The notes under the pieces: generated by a model
The model's database searches: none
The model's input: only the letters and a program-made list of their open reading frames with translations
What the model was told of the DNA's origin: nothing
Translations under genes and position numbers: made by a program
NCBI GenBank assembly: GCA_012656075.1
Contig: JAAKBF010000300.1
Coordinates: 124,001 to 188,000 of the forward strand
Source: Phytophthora hibernalis
Taxonomy: Eukaryota; Oomycota; Peronosporomycetes; Peronosporales; Peronosporaceae
Direction: 5' to 3'
Length of the DNA: 64,000 bases
In this document: positions 1 to 11,445 of the stretch, in pieces
How the letters are laid out: each line of letters starts with the position of its first letter
Position numbering within the stretch: position 1 is the first letter of the stretch

Positions 1-181
1 AGGAGATATCGTCATTGGAGTCATCCGAGTCGATATCGTCCGACGAAGACGCCACCGTGGGTGTGAGAGTTACTGGTGCATACGTCCGACCGATCACGAC
101 GGACGTCGTTGATTCAGTCGTCCGGGGGCTCAGGACGACAGCCGTAACAGCAAGTGCCAGCAGCTTGATCCATCTCGCCAT
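1..181 (-). CDS. Secreted acidic protein, 5' end only (runs off the left edge)
   Basis: Reading leftward from the ATG at 179-181, the minus strand is open to the window edge (60 codons). It begins with Met-Ala-Arg-Trp-Ile-Lys, a hydrophobic stretch of about 12 residues (LLALAVTAVVL) and a Ser-Pro, which is a standard signal peptide. After it come Thr/Ser-rich and then Asp/Ser-rich residues (SSSDDIDSDDSNDD). No RxLR or LxLFLAK-type motif is visible in the 60 residues. An initiator-like core promoter lies 22-36 nt upstream, which supports the start. The product is probably a small secreted or surface protein; I do not recognise the family and the remainder is outside the window. Codons are GC-rich at third positions, like real genes here. 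Confidence 0.6.
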   Translation of the reverse strand, partial: MARWIKLLALAVTAVVLSPRTTESTTSVVIGRTYAPVTLTPTVASSSDDIDSDDSNDDIS

Positions 182-202
182 CGCGGTGTGTCGGGACAAC
201 CG

Positions 203-217
203 TAAAAACGAGAATGA
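203..217 (-). promoter_or_regulatory. Initiator-like core promoter of the secreted protein gene
   Basis: On the minus strand this reads TCATTCTCGTTTTTAC, close to the oomycete initiator (TCAYT..CAWTTT) and to the copy before PG3/PG4 (TCATTCATCGTTTTAC). It lies about 25 nt upstream of the ATG. Confidence 0.45.
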
Positions 218-337
218 AAAGCTCGACTGGCACTGCCGTCTCGGTGGTTGATTCGTAGGGGATCACCCCGCCTGTCACTCCACGCCAGCGTGCATCCGCT
301 CCTCCCCCTACACATCCGATAGTCTAGCATTGCAGCT

Positions 338-3237
338 TTGCACTACAAGAAAATTGTAACCGCGCACCTACGACTCGTAATTACGAGAGCCGATTCCCCT
401 GACGATATCAGGTATCGTCTCCGTTTGCGCTGTGTCCGGGGCCAAGGCCCAGTCAACAAGCAGCAGCGATGTGCTCTCACACATCTTTGTCTGCCTGAAC
501 AATTGTTCAAGCGATCGTTGGCCACGGTCGAGATTGTTGGCCACGGTTGCACTGTGGTAATCGGCGACCAAGAGTGCAAATTAATCTCGCCTGGTCTTTG
601 AGACGGACAGTTGGCGGCACAGAATGGCAACCACAAGATGCAGGCCTGCTGTTGTGCGTTAGCCTGGTGGGGACATTTCAGAACGACTGCATGCGTCGTG
701 CCTCAGGCCAATGGGACTTGGTGTCGCTCCATCTGGTGATCACGCAAATTGTCGACGAATGGTGCGGACAGGCCGGTGGTCTTGGCTTTCAACGGTGTAG
801 GCTAGCGAAACTCGCTGTACATGCAGTTCGGCGACACCTTGGCGAGTGCGGTCGCACGAGGGCGTCTTGATCGTGTGCATTCATGTCGTCGTGGGTGCTT
901 TTGCAGAGCGTCACGCAACATCATCGCGTGCGCTCCGTATGCGCGACCAGATCCAGCGCAACCAGCCAATTTTTGCAAGGTTGAAAGGTTCACGGCCTTC
1001 GGATATCGTTGATGTTGTCGCCGTCGGACTCCTAGTCGGAGATTGTGGTTGCAATGACAATTGGGACATGGAGAGAGCAGCAATACATGTACGCTGTAGG
1101 TAGCGAGCACATAGGCTACATGTACCGTCAACATACTACCGGTACAGTAGATCGCAAGTCAAAACAAATTCCTCCAGGTGCTAAGCTTTCCCGTGAGACG
1201 AAGGATCGGACCAAGGCATGCTGGCGGTACTGTACTGCGCTACCCACGATGTGCTTTCGCTAATTGCTTTAACAAAGGCGTCTTTTCTCAACCAACCGAT
1301 GTGCTGTTGAGTACATGTATTAATACATGTATTAATAACTCAGGATCCCGCCGCTGAGTACCGGTACACTCAGTTGTGTGCTGACGACGACTTGTCCGAC
1401 GGCGACTTTAAAATGTTACACGATGAGAAATCGCGAGCTGGTGAGCGAGTACACGTTAGCCGACGGCGACAGGATACGTAAAGATCGATTGGACTGCGTG
1501 GGCAGCTTGTCGAAGTTGTCGAAGTCGAAACAACTTAAGCCCACAAATTCTGTGCTGTTCGAGCGGTCTCAAAAACGTGCAATGTACGTACCCCGGTATC
1601 TGTGAAATTCTGTGTCTTGTTGTTATCTGAAGCCTCAGCACACGCTTGGTTGATTTCGATTTCACGTTGCCGCAACTTCCTGGTCAGCTACCGAGAGCAC
1701 GTGCCTTCCGCCTTCAGCTCCAGCTCCAAGCGCTGATTCCTCCGTGAGTAGCAGTTTGCAAGAACTTGGGAGACGTGCACCGTATCTGCTAGAAATTCTG
1801 GTGGAATGGGCACCCTGCAGTCAGGCCTCACCTGATTGCTTTATCCAACCAAGGGTGCCGGACCAACCGAATGTGGAATGGCGCCTACACATGCCAGATA
1901 GGCATCGGTAGTGCACTGCACTTACTACTGTCTGAGCTACATACATGTACTTCGACAAGTAACAACACTGACCTGGACACTGGCGCAAACACCCATGCGA
2001 TAACATGCATCGACCTGCTGATATCCAAACGTCATTGCCATCAAGCTGCGCTGTGTAGATACTGCTACGAAGAATGCACTGGTAGGATTTACACGTCCAC
2101 CCTCGGCTAAGCGCTGACGCATCGGAGATCAATCCTAGGTTTCGATGGTCGACTCCGAGTCGCCATTTTCATGTATCGTCCTTGCCGCCGTTGTGGCTTA
2201 CAGATGAAGTTGAGGTCAGCTCCGGCCTCACAATACGAATAATCGACGGTGGAGATGAGCATCGATATTAGAAAACGCTTCGCTGTGCTGAGATATATGG
2301 AGTCCAACTTGGACTCCAAGATCTACGTCTGGCAAAAGATACGAGCTTGTGCGACCCCGTCTCAATGTGTCCAACGATCACCGAACTCTTAATCAAAATG
2401 GACAACAACGAACGCCACTCGCTGTACATGTAGTCAATTTTGATTAAGAGCTACCTCAATTCCTTGCCGGATGTCTTCAGTATCGGAGATACTACAGTAA
2501 ACCCACGCCCGTGAACAAGGATCCTGCAGCTATCGCTTTTTACTGGTAAGTGCCACGCGCCCGCGAGTCAAAAGTCTCAAGCTGAAGTTGTCATGTCGAC
2601 GCAAATTCAAGTTCAGTTTAGCACCGCACGGTTCCAACCTTGCCTTCATTCCTAGGGATCGTTGCACTCTCCATCCATTGTTGATTTGCAAAACCGAACC
2701 AGGATACCATAGTTTCTATGGTTCTCGTTCAGTGTTCGAGTCTTGGCGAAATGGTACTGTACATGTAGTATCAGCAAACACTTGCTAGACTATAGCGTAC
2801 ATGTATTGTGTGACGACTGCCATCTTCAGGTCATACGCTCTGGTCAGACAACCCGCACAATTATTGGTTGAGACTTTTGTCATTGGCCCGAGGGCGCACG
2901 CTCCGACAGCACTGGACGGCTCAGCAATAAAGCGCTTGCTTGAAATACGCGCACATTTAACAAGCTCGAAGGTGCCGCCGAGTTTCAGAAGTGCGCGTTG
3001 CAAACCGCCGAGAGTGCATGCTCTACCCCTTTTCTTCCGAGATGTTTGGATCTGCACGAGTCCTCTAGCCGATCTTCACTACAAACAAGTAAATGCATCC
3101 TTTAGAGGCTGCTGTTGAACTGACTATCGCCTCGTGAATGTCGATTCCGGCGAGCATTTACTCCGAGCACTACAGAGACTTGAAAGCTCTTGCAATCGAC
3201 TCATTCTTCAATCTTCCTCGACTGCAGAACTCGAGTG
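338..3237. other. Intergenic stretch with no recognisable gene
   Basis: I see only short, overlapping open frames with no familiar domain on either strand. The notable content is eight copies of the palindrome TACATGTA (1084, 1117, 1312, 1324, 1942, 2425, 2760, 2798), two of them joined by TTAA as a tandem at 1312-1331. A 39-codon frame starts at the ATG at 3138 just before the ferric reductase but ends at a TAG at 3255. Confidence 0.6.
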
Positions 3238-3238
3238 A

Positions 3239-5595
3239 GAATCAGTACAACCGTTAGCACTTGCCGACCATGGCACCGTCAAACTCGATGACCCTCACCC
3301 GGACCTGGAGTTCACCCACATCAAGACCCCTGCGGATAATCTCCAGGACAAGCGTGGAAGCCTCAGCTCTCCTCGCAAATTCGGACCGTCTCAGTGGGCC
3401 GACAACTTCGCTTTCCTTGGGAACCTGGCCCAAGTCGTAATTCTGGCTTCCATCGTCGTCTACGCCTACGGACAGCTCTTCTACTTCTCGGATGGGTACT
3501 CCAACACGGTGAGCTCGGACATCGGAACGTGGTTTGGTGTCCCTGCTGGTGGCGGCAAACACGCCGGAGGACACTCAGAAATGGTGCGTCCCATGTTCTT
3601 CTTCCTGTTCTGCTTCATCCCGATGGCTGTATCGATTCTCCTGCTTGAGTTCCTTCGTCACTTCAACGTGCGTCGCATCTCATCAAGCTTCGTCCTGAAC
3701 CTCGCCCGCTTCTTTCGTCTCAAGCCGCGAATCTTGGGTCGTGTGATCAACAGAAGCCTGGGTGACCTCCTCTTCCTCGCGTTCCTCATCGGTGGCAACA
3801 TCTACGTCTTCCAATACTACTACAGAGCGCGTGTGGAACGCATGAAGACTCGTAGTGCGACTTTGGACTTCTCCATGTATCTCGAGATGATCGCGCTCAC
3901 CTTCGGGTTCGTGTGTGTGTTCAACATGGCGTTCCTTTTCCTGCCGGCTACCCGTAACTGCGTCTGGATGGAGTTCCTCAACATCTCGTACGCCAACGGT
4001 ATCAAGTATCACCGTTGGGTCGGCGTGGTCACCGTTGTCACGGCTTTCCTGCACTGCCTGGGTTACTACTGGTCCTGGATTAAGGAGGGCACTTGGGTCG
4101 AGGAGGCTCTACCGTGTTTCAACTGCGAAGTCGGAGGAGAGGGCAAGGATCCGTGGATGAACTTCTTCGGTCTCATTGCTCTACTGGCCTTCCTATCGAT
4201 CGGGTTCACCTCCATCCCTTGGGTGCGCCGCAAAATGTACAACACGTTCTACAACGTCCACCACCTCTTCATCCTCGGGACGATTTTCGCGGTGCTGCAC
4301 TGGAACCCGATTCTCGCGTGGATCTTCCCTTCGGTCATGTTGTACGTCATTTGTCGTGCCATCTCCAGCTCCAACGGGTTCACCCCAGTGGCAGTGCGTG
4401 AATTCACCACTATTTCGCACGATGTCATCAAGGTGGTGCTGTCGCGTTCTACCACTCGCGCCGGTGACTACAAGGCTGGTCAATTCGTCTATCTCAACGT
4501 ACCTGCGATCTCCAAGCTGCAGTGGCACGCTTTCACCATTGGTTCGTCACCACGAACCAGTCCAGACACGCTTACGATTCTACTCAAGTCGCTCGGTGAC
4601 TGGACTGAGGACCTCGTCAAGTACTCGGAAGACTGCAAGAAGAACAACGTGCTGCCGACAATGTACATGGACGGCTACTACGGTGGGTCTCTTGAAATGT
4701 ACGACGAATACTCGACCGTGTGTCTTGTGGGAGGTGGCATTGGTGTGACTCCGCTGTTCTCGATTCTGGAAGACATCGTGGTCAAACTGCAGCTTGGTGG
4801 GTCCCTGCGTCAGAAGGTGTTCTTCATCTTCACGTTCCGTGAACTGTCACTGCTGGAGGAGATCCACCCACTGCTCATGCAGATCAAGGAGCTGGACCCG
4901 CAGCAGCACTATTTCAGTCTGCACTTTAGCCTCACACGTGCTCCGACCGACGAGCAACTCGACCAACCTATCGACCACGACCGGCTCACCGGAAAGCCGC
5001 ACGTCTCGGCTACTCGTTATGATACTGCTATCACACCAAAGGCGCCTCGACCGTTTGCTGAGCCACTGCGTTCACGGACGAACCGGGTTGTCATGTTCAC
5101 TGTGGTGTTCTTCGTGACCTTTCTCATCTGGATCATTGTCAAGTACGGCAGCAAGGTGCAGGCAGACAACGACAATCTCTGGCCGCTTCAGAATTTCGTA
5201 GAAATCACGCTGGTGATTGTCGTCGCCATGCTGGGAGTCTACGCATTTACCTTTGTCGAGGATAAGAAGAACAGGGGTCTACCGGATTCTCTGGGTCTTT
5301 GCTGACTCCCGGTGGTGTGCAGCCGTACGCTAGTGACGCCCACACCCTCCGCGACCTCGTTACGGATTACCGCGTCGCGGTCGGTCAGCGTCCGAACATG
5401 ACTCAGCTCATGCAGAAGGTGTACACCAGCCACAAGCAGTTCTCGTCCACGCATCCTGACGCTGGGTCCAACGGGAATTCCACCGTAGGCGTCTTCATCT
5501 CCGGACCTGGTGCCCTCAAGAACTCTACCGAGAATGCCATTTCGGCCATTGGTGTCCGCCACTTTGACGTCCACGAGGAAGAGTTCGAGCTTTGA
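3239..5595 (+). CDS. Ferric-reductase-like transmembrane flavocytochrome (start unresolved, one frame break)
   Basis: Predicted plasma-membrane electron carrier: cytosolic NAD(P)H to FAD to two haems, reducing extracellular Fe3+ (or O2, as in NOX relatives). The main frame is open from 3239 to 5305. Several membrane segments occur (for example near 3404-3490, 3593-3655, 3760-3830 and 3890-3955). Paired haem histidines are seen as H..(about 13)..H in YHRWVGVVTVVTAFLH and in YNVHHLFIL...LHW. An FAD-binding motif HAFTIGSSP and a nucleotide-binding CLVGGGIGVTP follow, then two extra membrane segments (5085-5140 and 5200-5260). The natural C-terminus (GVFISGPGAL...HFDVHEEEFEL) is in another frame, 5266-5595, so one base is missing or miscalled between 5266 and 5305. 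No in-frame ATG occurs between the stop at 3236 and 3581, although the frame looks coding from about 3260. A short first exon or a second lesion is therefore likely. Fold and family are clear; gene integrity is not. Confidence 0.8.
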
Positions 5596-5804
5596 TGTGA
5601 CCAAGAACCACCAGGTAATGTGTAAGCCAGTCACCCCCATTTCCATTCACGAGGGATTTACATTGTAGGGAACAGACCACCGTTGCAGCCCGCACCGATT
5701 GTCTTGTTTTCGCCTGTCATACTTTCATATCAGTCCTGCATACGACTGCAATGAAGATTGTTTTCAACAGTACCCATTTCCGATCAACTCGCTATACATG
5801 TTAG

Positions 5805-6060
5805 CATCGCACACAGTTCATCAGCAAGATTGACGACGGCACGGAGCCTTACACTCTTGGGCTCAATGCAGTCGGCAAAGCGTTTAAAGGCAGTTGTCTC
5901 ACTTGGAGAAGAAAGGGTGACGGTCGTCACTATCACCTTCAAAAGTGAAGACACCAAAGCTGTCATCGTGAACATTTTCTCCGATGGCGACAAGATCGAC
6001 GAGCCAAGGGTTTTGGGCATGCCCGGCACTGGTGGGGGTCATTGAAACTCTGGGTACCGA
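5805..6060 (+). pseudogene. Fragment of the secreted 'RWRPG' protein family (copy A)
   Basis: This is a truncated copy of the 3' part of the gene at 34133-35850. Both share IDDGTEP..TLGL..VGKAFKGS and the terminal LPGTGGGH-like segment. About 105 nt present in the other copy (the part encoding LYLDRWRPGF) are missing here, and the reading frame changes twice. The DNA similarity continues past the stop into the 3' end of the adjacent EF-hand gene copy, so the two genes were duplicated together. Function unknown. Confidence 0.6.
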
Positions 6061-6167
6061 AGGCAAGCCAAGGTGACCATTTGGAGCTATCAGTGAAACT
6101 CAACGTTAGCTAGCTCAGACAAAATATTAGAACTAGACAAACTCAAAATCGAGCCCCAGCATCTCGA

Positions 6168-6484
6168 TCAAACCCCGTTTATCACGTCTTCTAGCAAGCG
6201 GAATTCTTCTTGGTGCACCCACCGCTTCAGCGTAAACGTGTCGACTACCAAATCCTATGAGTTGCAATCGTGGTTCATGTGATCGACCAAATCTCTTCCC
6301 AGACCGAACCGACGACCACAACTACTACATCGAAACACGCCGGAAAACAAACCCGATGCACGCTCTCGATCAATCTCCTGATGCAAAATCTCAGGCTTTG
6401 CGCTCTCCATTGCGCGACGGACCATGATCTTTTTGACAAACTTACGCTCCAGTTGCTGCTTGCGTCCTAGCAGCCAGAAGAGCA
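6168..6484 (-). pseudogene. EF-hand/IQ protein copy A, C-terminal end with C2H2 zinc finger
   Basis: This minus-strand fragment matches the end of the intact-looking copy at 35971-38127. Here the frame runs through ...QEIDRERASG and a C-x2-C...H-x3-H finger (FRCSSCGRRFGLGRDLVDHMNHDC). It carries one in-frame TAG inside the tail and a final TGA at 6168-6170. Copy B lacks two bases at the GAGC step and loses this finger, so copy A preserves the older reading. At about 6485 the similarity stops abruptly at a transposon and resumes at 8750. Confidence 0.65.
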
Positions 6485-6792
6485 GTCAGGGGTCTGAATA
6501 AAAAAATTTGTACAACTAAAATCAGTTTTTCACAGTATAAAAACGGATTATTGGAGCTTTCGATTAAAAAATAATATGATATTGACCAATTATTCCAATA
6601 AAATTTACGAAAAGTAAGTCTTTGACAAAATCAAGTCGCAAGCAAACTGCTGGCTGCCTGTAGCCCTCTTTATCCGCACTGTCCATCGTATCTTGAAGAT
6701 ACTATACCAAATACTTTATCTTAGAGAACACAAAATCACTGGCTAGCAAGCCAAACAGTACGCGGCACCTCGACATTCAAAGTGGGGGAGGA

Positions 6793-7075
6793 TGTAACGG
6801 GGTACACCGACGTGTACCCAAGTTATATAAAGAGTGACGGATGTCACTCTTTGAGTCCATGGTACAGGGTACCGGTTGGCTGTGAGCCAACCATGCGCGC
6901 TCTTTAGCTTTTACTAAAGATGACTTAGAGTTTGTATGCTTCAAGCTTAACTCAGCTATAATATATATTCAGTCTTTATCTTGCTATCAAACCCGCAGAC
7001 AGTTCGCTTAGGCCGGGAACTGTGAACTTATCGTTCACTGAGAGCCTTTGCTCTCTTACGCTTCCTCAAGGCAAG
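6793..7075 (+). repeat. Probable Copia-type LTR remnant
   Basis: A purine run GTGGGGGAGGA (6782-6792) precedes TGTAACGGGGTACACC, the usual polypurine-tract/LTR junction. The block contains a TATATAAA box (6827) followed by a perfect stem AAGAGTGAC-GGAT-GTCACTCTT, and a second stem GGTTGGCT/AGCCAACC. The right edge is approximate and there is no second LTR, so this could instead be the hAT promoter region. Confidence 0.4.
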
Positions 7076-7127
7076 GTGCTGTGTGACCCCGTCGCAGGTA
7101 CTCTTCAAAACCTCTCCATCCTCCACG

Positions 7128-8583
7128 ATGTCAGCGAACAAGGACGTATGCGCATACTTCTACGAGACCCTAGACCAAGGCCGCTATCGCTGCAAACTAT
7201 GCGGTAGCTAGCGCAAGCAAGCACCCAACACTGGCTACTCCAACCTCGTCGCCCACCTGACGCTCAAGCACGAACGCTACAAGGTGCAGTACGTAGCGAC
7301 GCTTTCCGGTGACGTCCGTCGCGTCCCCGACTTCGGCTTTGTCTCCAAGGAGAAGCCCCACCGCTTCCAGTGGATGCGATGGGTCGTCGAGCGGAACATG
7401 CCGCTTTCAGAGGTCGACAACGATCTCACTCGCTCGATGTCGAGATGGCGCTCGATTTCCTCGCAAGTGCTGCTCGACGGAATGCACGACGTCGCGAAGA
7501 AGGTGGGGAAGAAGCTCGAGGTGACGATGGGCATTCTCTTCGACATCATGTTCGACGGCTGGTCGAACGGCTCTATGCACTACGTGGCCGCGTATGTCGT
7601 GTTTGTGACGAACGGCGAGCTGCGTCTACAGCTTCTTGCGATATCGCCACTCGTGGAAGGCTCCCAAGACGCGGACGCGCACATCAAGTTCCTCGACGGC
7701 GTGCTGGACGTATACGGCAAGACCCTCGACATGGTGGCGTTCCTCGTTGCCGACAACTGTAACACTAACCGTACGATAGCCACCCGGCTCGGCGTACCGC
7801 TGGTTGGTTGCGCCAGCCACCGCTTCAACCTTGCGGTCAACAGGTATCTCACTGATTATGAGCCGTTACTAACCCAGGTTAACGCGTTGATGTCAAAGTT
7901 AAGCCAAGTTAACAATTTCGCCGAGCTTTTCAAGTCGACCGACCTGCATCCTATCAAATGGAATATTACGCGCTGGAGTTCCAACTTTGAAATGCTGCAA
8001 CGGTACGTGCGCATTCGACTACAAATCAAGACCGTGGACGCTGTTGAAGAGCTCATACCGACCGAAGCCGCGCACCGCAAGCTGCTTGGACTCCTGGAGC
8101 ACATGAAGAAGTTTCAGAGCATCACCATGAAGCTGCAGTGCGACGGCATTGGTTTAGCGGACGTCCGCCTCCTCTTCGACTCAGTGGTTGCCGAGTACCC
8201 CTGCATGTGGGATCAGATCAAGTCGACGGCCAAGATTGTCCACTCCCCATCTTCGAATCCGCGGTGGTCAAGACTATCAACGGGGAGTCCTGTCAAGCGC
8301 CGAGACCGCAGCGGTGAAGCGCTTTGAAGAGACAAGGTGCGGCAGCAAGTGGAAGGCGCCCGAAGAGGACTATGCGACCAAGATACTTCGCGGTGGGTCA
8401 GGCCAGGGAATGCATCAGACCAAGATCGTCTACAGCGCACTGCTAAATCAACTACCCCCGACGTCGAACGCGTGCGAAAGGCTGTTCTCGCAATGCAAGC
8501 TATTGCTTACGCCGCAGCGTACCTGCATGCTGCCAGAGAATTTCGAACTCCTGATCTTTCTTCGTGCGAACAGGAACATATGA
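7128..8583 (+). pseudogene. hAT transposase with N-terminal BED zinc finger, broken
   Basis: From the ATG at 7128 the frame gives a BED-type finger (RCKLCG ... HLTLKH), interrupted by a TAG at 7209-7211, then a long open stretch (7212-8327). This stretch has the hAT RNase-H-like core (DNCNTNRTIA and ASHRFNLAV are visible). The C-terminal hAT dimerisation segment (ALLNQLPPTSNACERLFS) lies in another frame ending at 8583. Two frame changes occur near 8249 and 8295, with the intermediate PIFESAVVK segment in the third frame. It cannot produce full-length transposase. Codon use is GC-rich and coding-like, so the inactivation is fairly young. Confidence 0.75.
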
Positions 8584-8753
8584 GATGTGACGACATTGGC
8601 TGCCGTAGCTAATGCCTCCGAGCAGCTCTAATGAAGAATGGTATTGCAGTAATTGCGGCAATTTTTATTATTGTTTGTTGCTGTATTGCCGTCATTATTA
8701 CTGAGATGCCTGCCAGGCAATTCAGTATAATACTGAATTGGAGAAGGCCTGAT

Positions 8754-9046
8754 CCAAATCTCGAGACAGGAAATTAATCGAGCCGAGTTAGACAGTGTTG
8801 CTCGCTCATGCTCCCTTTGCCACCATCTTTCAAACGCGTCGCATGTGATTCTTCCATCACCATCGTCATCTAACTCGGCATACAGGCTGCGCATTTGAGC
8901 TATAGTGAGTTTCGGTGGCTGTTGAGTATTAGACCTCTTGCCACTCACACTGCCGCGATTGAGCTGTTTTTGTTTCTTCCCACGTAGATATGAGAGCAGG
9001 AGCTGGAATTCGTCTACGTCGAGTGACCCAGAACCGTCAAGATCGA
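8754..9046 (-). pseudogene. EF-hand/IQ protein copy A, EF-hand segment
   Basis: The minus strand encodes DIDLDGSGSLDVDEF (first EF-hand), a KKQKQLNRGS linker and ELDDDGDGRITCDAF (second EF-hand), matching copy B at 36330-36610. In the second loop the usual Glu at position 12 is Ala. A one-base loss just after (ARLISCLEI instead of ASINFLSRG) shifts the frame. The segment ends exactly at a Gypsy LTR whose target duplication ATCGA (9042-9046) recurs at 25162-25166. Confidence 0.7.
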
Positions 9047-9315
9047 TGTCACTGGTACAGTCCCGTGGACCGCCAAGACGCCGTCGCAACTCCTGACCCA
9101 ACGACCTCGGAGGTTACAGCTTTTTCCTCGACGGAGATCTGCTCGATCGCAATTTCCGTTGGTTTCATAGTTTCTGCCCTTGCTCTTAGTATAGCTACAG
9201 CGATCGGCCTGCAGCAACACTAAACAATCAATCAATCAGTCTTCTTTCTCCAACTTTCCCCTCAAGTGCCTAAAGAGACTCACATTCAAGTCGTTTTGTA
9301 TCAGAGCACGTGACA
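9047..9315 (+). repeat. Gypsy 5' LTR
   Basis: A 269-bp LTR starting TGTCACTGG and ending CACGTGACA. It is a near-identical, oppositely oriented partner of the 268-bp LTR at 25167-25434. ATCGA (9042-9046) abuts it. The matching duplication of the other LTR shows both belonged to one insertion. Confidence 0.85.
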
Positions 9316-9329
9316 ATTTTGAAATTAGA

Positions 9330-10920
9330 GTGAAAACGCTGAGAAACCGACTCCAACTTCCCTCGACGAAGTACTATGTACATGGGCAAGAAAACCCCTC
9401 GCTACAAGGAAGATCAGTCCCCGAATATCCGCCCCGACAGTCGCCTCGATCTGGCGACTCTTCAAGTGCCAGCTTGGATCCGGACGCCCAAGATCCGACC
9501 ATACCAGACCAAGGTGGAAGCTCCGAGCAAGCCGCTCCAGGCCAACAGCAAGAACCTAGCACTTCAACATCTAACCCGACCCTCTGCCGCCCCACGATGG
9601 AGCAGATGATGGCTCAAGTCATTCAAATGATGTCAATACAACAGCAGGCAATGCTTTCCGGCCAGCATCAGATGCAGGAAACTATCCTCAACAGTCAACA
9701 GCAAATGCAGGAGTTCATGGTGCAGCAGGCTGCGTTCCAGAGCGAAATGTTCGCCCAACAGTCTAGAGCAAACCAGCAAAAGCAGAGAGCTAACCCTCCC
9801 AAGTTCCTCGGCAAGCAAGACGAAGACTTGGAATTGTGGATTTTCCAAATCGAAGCGCACTTTGCAGTGTACACCACCGAACGAGAAAGTGATGATTCTC
9901 GGTTCGTCAATATGGTGGTTCCGTTTCTCGGTCCAGACGTCATGTCGTGGTACCGAGAATTCAAGGCTTCAGTCGGCGAGGTACCCCGAACGTGGTTCTT
10001 GTTCAAGGAACACATTCGATCCCGCTTCCTTGATAGCGACTTTGAGTACAAGTTGCCCCCAAGAGGTACGAGCTGCAAGCGACAGGGACGCAGCAGGAGT
10101 ACACGTCCAAATTCGTGCTTCTGCTCTCGCAGTCAACAGTGGACATCCTTGAGATAGTGAAACGCTGGCTGTACCAACAGAACCTACGCGTCGATACCAG
10201 CTCATACATCAGCCAAAATATTCCTATGAGTCTGCAAGATACAATCGAGCACGCGCAGCGTTTTGAAGACGCCCGCAAGCCGAACAAAACCCGGCCACAA
10301 ACGGGTTCTCCAGGCTCCGGGTCCCCAGGTCGCCAAGTTGGATGTCAGCTACAAGGACGTAACCGTGGAGTGGGTGGAAGTCAACACCCAAGACCGGCGC
10401 CGCTAACGAGTCAAGGCCCAACTGCAGCTACCCAAGAACTGAAGTGCTTCACATGCGGCATCAAGGGCCACAACTCGCCAGAGTCCCGACCAAGGGCTCC
10501 GGCGCGCAAAAATCTAGGTAGCTCGGCGGGCTGGCGCCCCGCCGAGAAAGCTGCGCTGTCGAAGACCATACGACAGTTTTGCAGCCAGCCTCTGAAGATC
10601 AGCACTCCTTCGCATATGAGCGCGATGATGCAGTGCTGAATCTTCAGAAAAATCATTTTATGGTTACCTAGAGCGGTCTGTGTCCGTGAGTGGCACCGCT
10701 ATTTCTGCCTTTATCGACTCAGGGGCGTCCTTCAACGCCATCACTCCCTCTCTCGCATCAAGGAGCATAACCACCCACTGAAGTTGAAACTTGGTGCAGG
10801 TCGTGTCTCATTCGTGCCACGACGCACATGCTTATTGTCAGCACAGCTTCCGGGATTCCCGCGTTATGAATCCACGGCATTCGCCATGGAAGTGCCCGAG
10901 TCACAAGATGTACTATTGGG
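9330..10920 (+). mobile_element. Ty3/Gypsy element, gag and protease part only
   Basis: Gag runs in frame from about 9330 to 10060: a Met/Gln-rich coiled region at 9600-9780, then the retrotransposon gag core PPKFLGKQDEDLELWIFQ...F..W. After one frame change it continues to 10500. A zinc knuckle CFTCGIKGHNSPES has lost its last cysteine (Ser). The protease follows at about 10690 (AFIDSGASFNAI, the DSGA active site) and ends at DVLLG near 10918. There the sequence switches without transition to a Copia RNase H. Reverse transcriptase and RNase H of this Gypsy are absent; its integrase end is at 25435-27098 on the other strand. Confidence 0.8.
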
Positions 10921-10925
10921 TAGTC

Positions 10926-11403
10926 GAGGTCAATCCAATGAGGATCGTAAATCAGTTACTGGTACGTGTCAATACTCGCTGATGCATGTGTCTCTTGGAA
11001 GAGTTGTAGACAAGATATGGTCAGTTTGCACACAGCTCAGGCTGAACTCGTTGCCGTAAGTGAGGGCGTTAAGGAAAACGAATGGTTATGGCTACTTCTA
11101 AAGGAACTAGAGAGGCAACAGAAACAGCCAATTTATTGTTGGTGCGACAATACAGCAGCCATAAGTATAGTAAAGAATCCTGCTAGTCATTCGTCGACTA
11201 AGCATATAGAGACGAGATACTTATATGCCCGTGAAGCATATGAAAGAGATCGTATCGACATTACGTACTGTAATGCCAAAGATATGGTTGCAGATGCACT
11301 GACAAAGGCACTGCCCCAAGTACAATTCTGCAAGCTACGAGAGCTTATGGAGGTGAGAAACCTTGAAGCCAACAACTGCAAAGGAAATACGCAGGCAAGT
11401 TAA
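10926..11403 (+). pseudogene. Copia RNase H fragment
   Basis: The translation starts near RKSVTG and continues CVSWKS-(R)-QDMVSLHTAQAELVA, WCDNTAAISI and HIETRYLYAREAY, ending ADALTKALP: the Ty1/Copia RNase H domain in order, with one early frame change at about 10960. A possible Copia RT catalytic piece (PLLFVDDVDNV) lies just downstream at 11410-11445, out of its normal order. This supports a scrambled Copia remnant. Confidence 0.75.
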
Positions 11404-11445
11404 GTCTCACAACCCCTCCTCTTCGTAGACGACGTCGATAACGTG

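Larger units (their letters stand above)
6486..8749 (+). mobile_element. hAT DNA transposon, degenerate, with Copia LTR-like DNA in its 5' part
   Basis: The insertion is defined by interruption of the EF-hand gene: similarity to copy B ends at about 6485 and resumes at about 8750. The ends read CAGGGGTCTGA (6487) and, on the opposite strand, CAGGCCTTCTC (8749), acceptable but weak hAT-like termini. I find no 8-bp target duplication, and about 25 bp of the host gene are missing. Inside are an AT-rich segment (6490-6790), an LTR-like block and the transposase pseudogene at 7128-8583. Confidence 0.6.

Noticed and set aside
3235..3257. A possible 23-nt intron (GTGAGA...GTTAG) joining the ATG at 3138 to the ferric reductase frame
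   Set aside because: The phase fits, but 23 nt is far shorter than any oomycete intron I know, and the other introns here are 66-71 nt. A phase match occurs one time in three by chance.
3683..4054. 123-codon minus-strand acidic frame
   Set aside because: Shadow of the ferric reductase; composition follows the opposite strand's codons.
5271..5323. Splicing to repair the ferric reductase frame break (GTCTAC...GTGCAG)
   Set aside because: The only GT-AG pair I found gives the wrong phase and an intron of about 46 nt.
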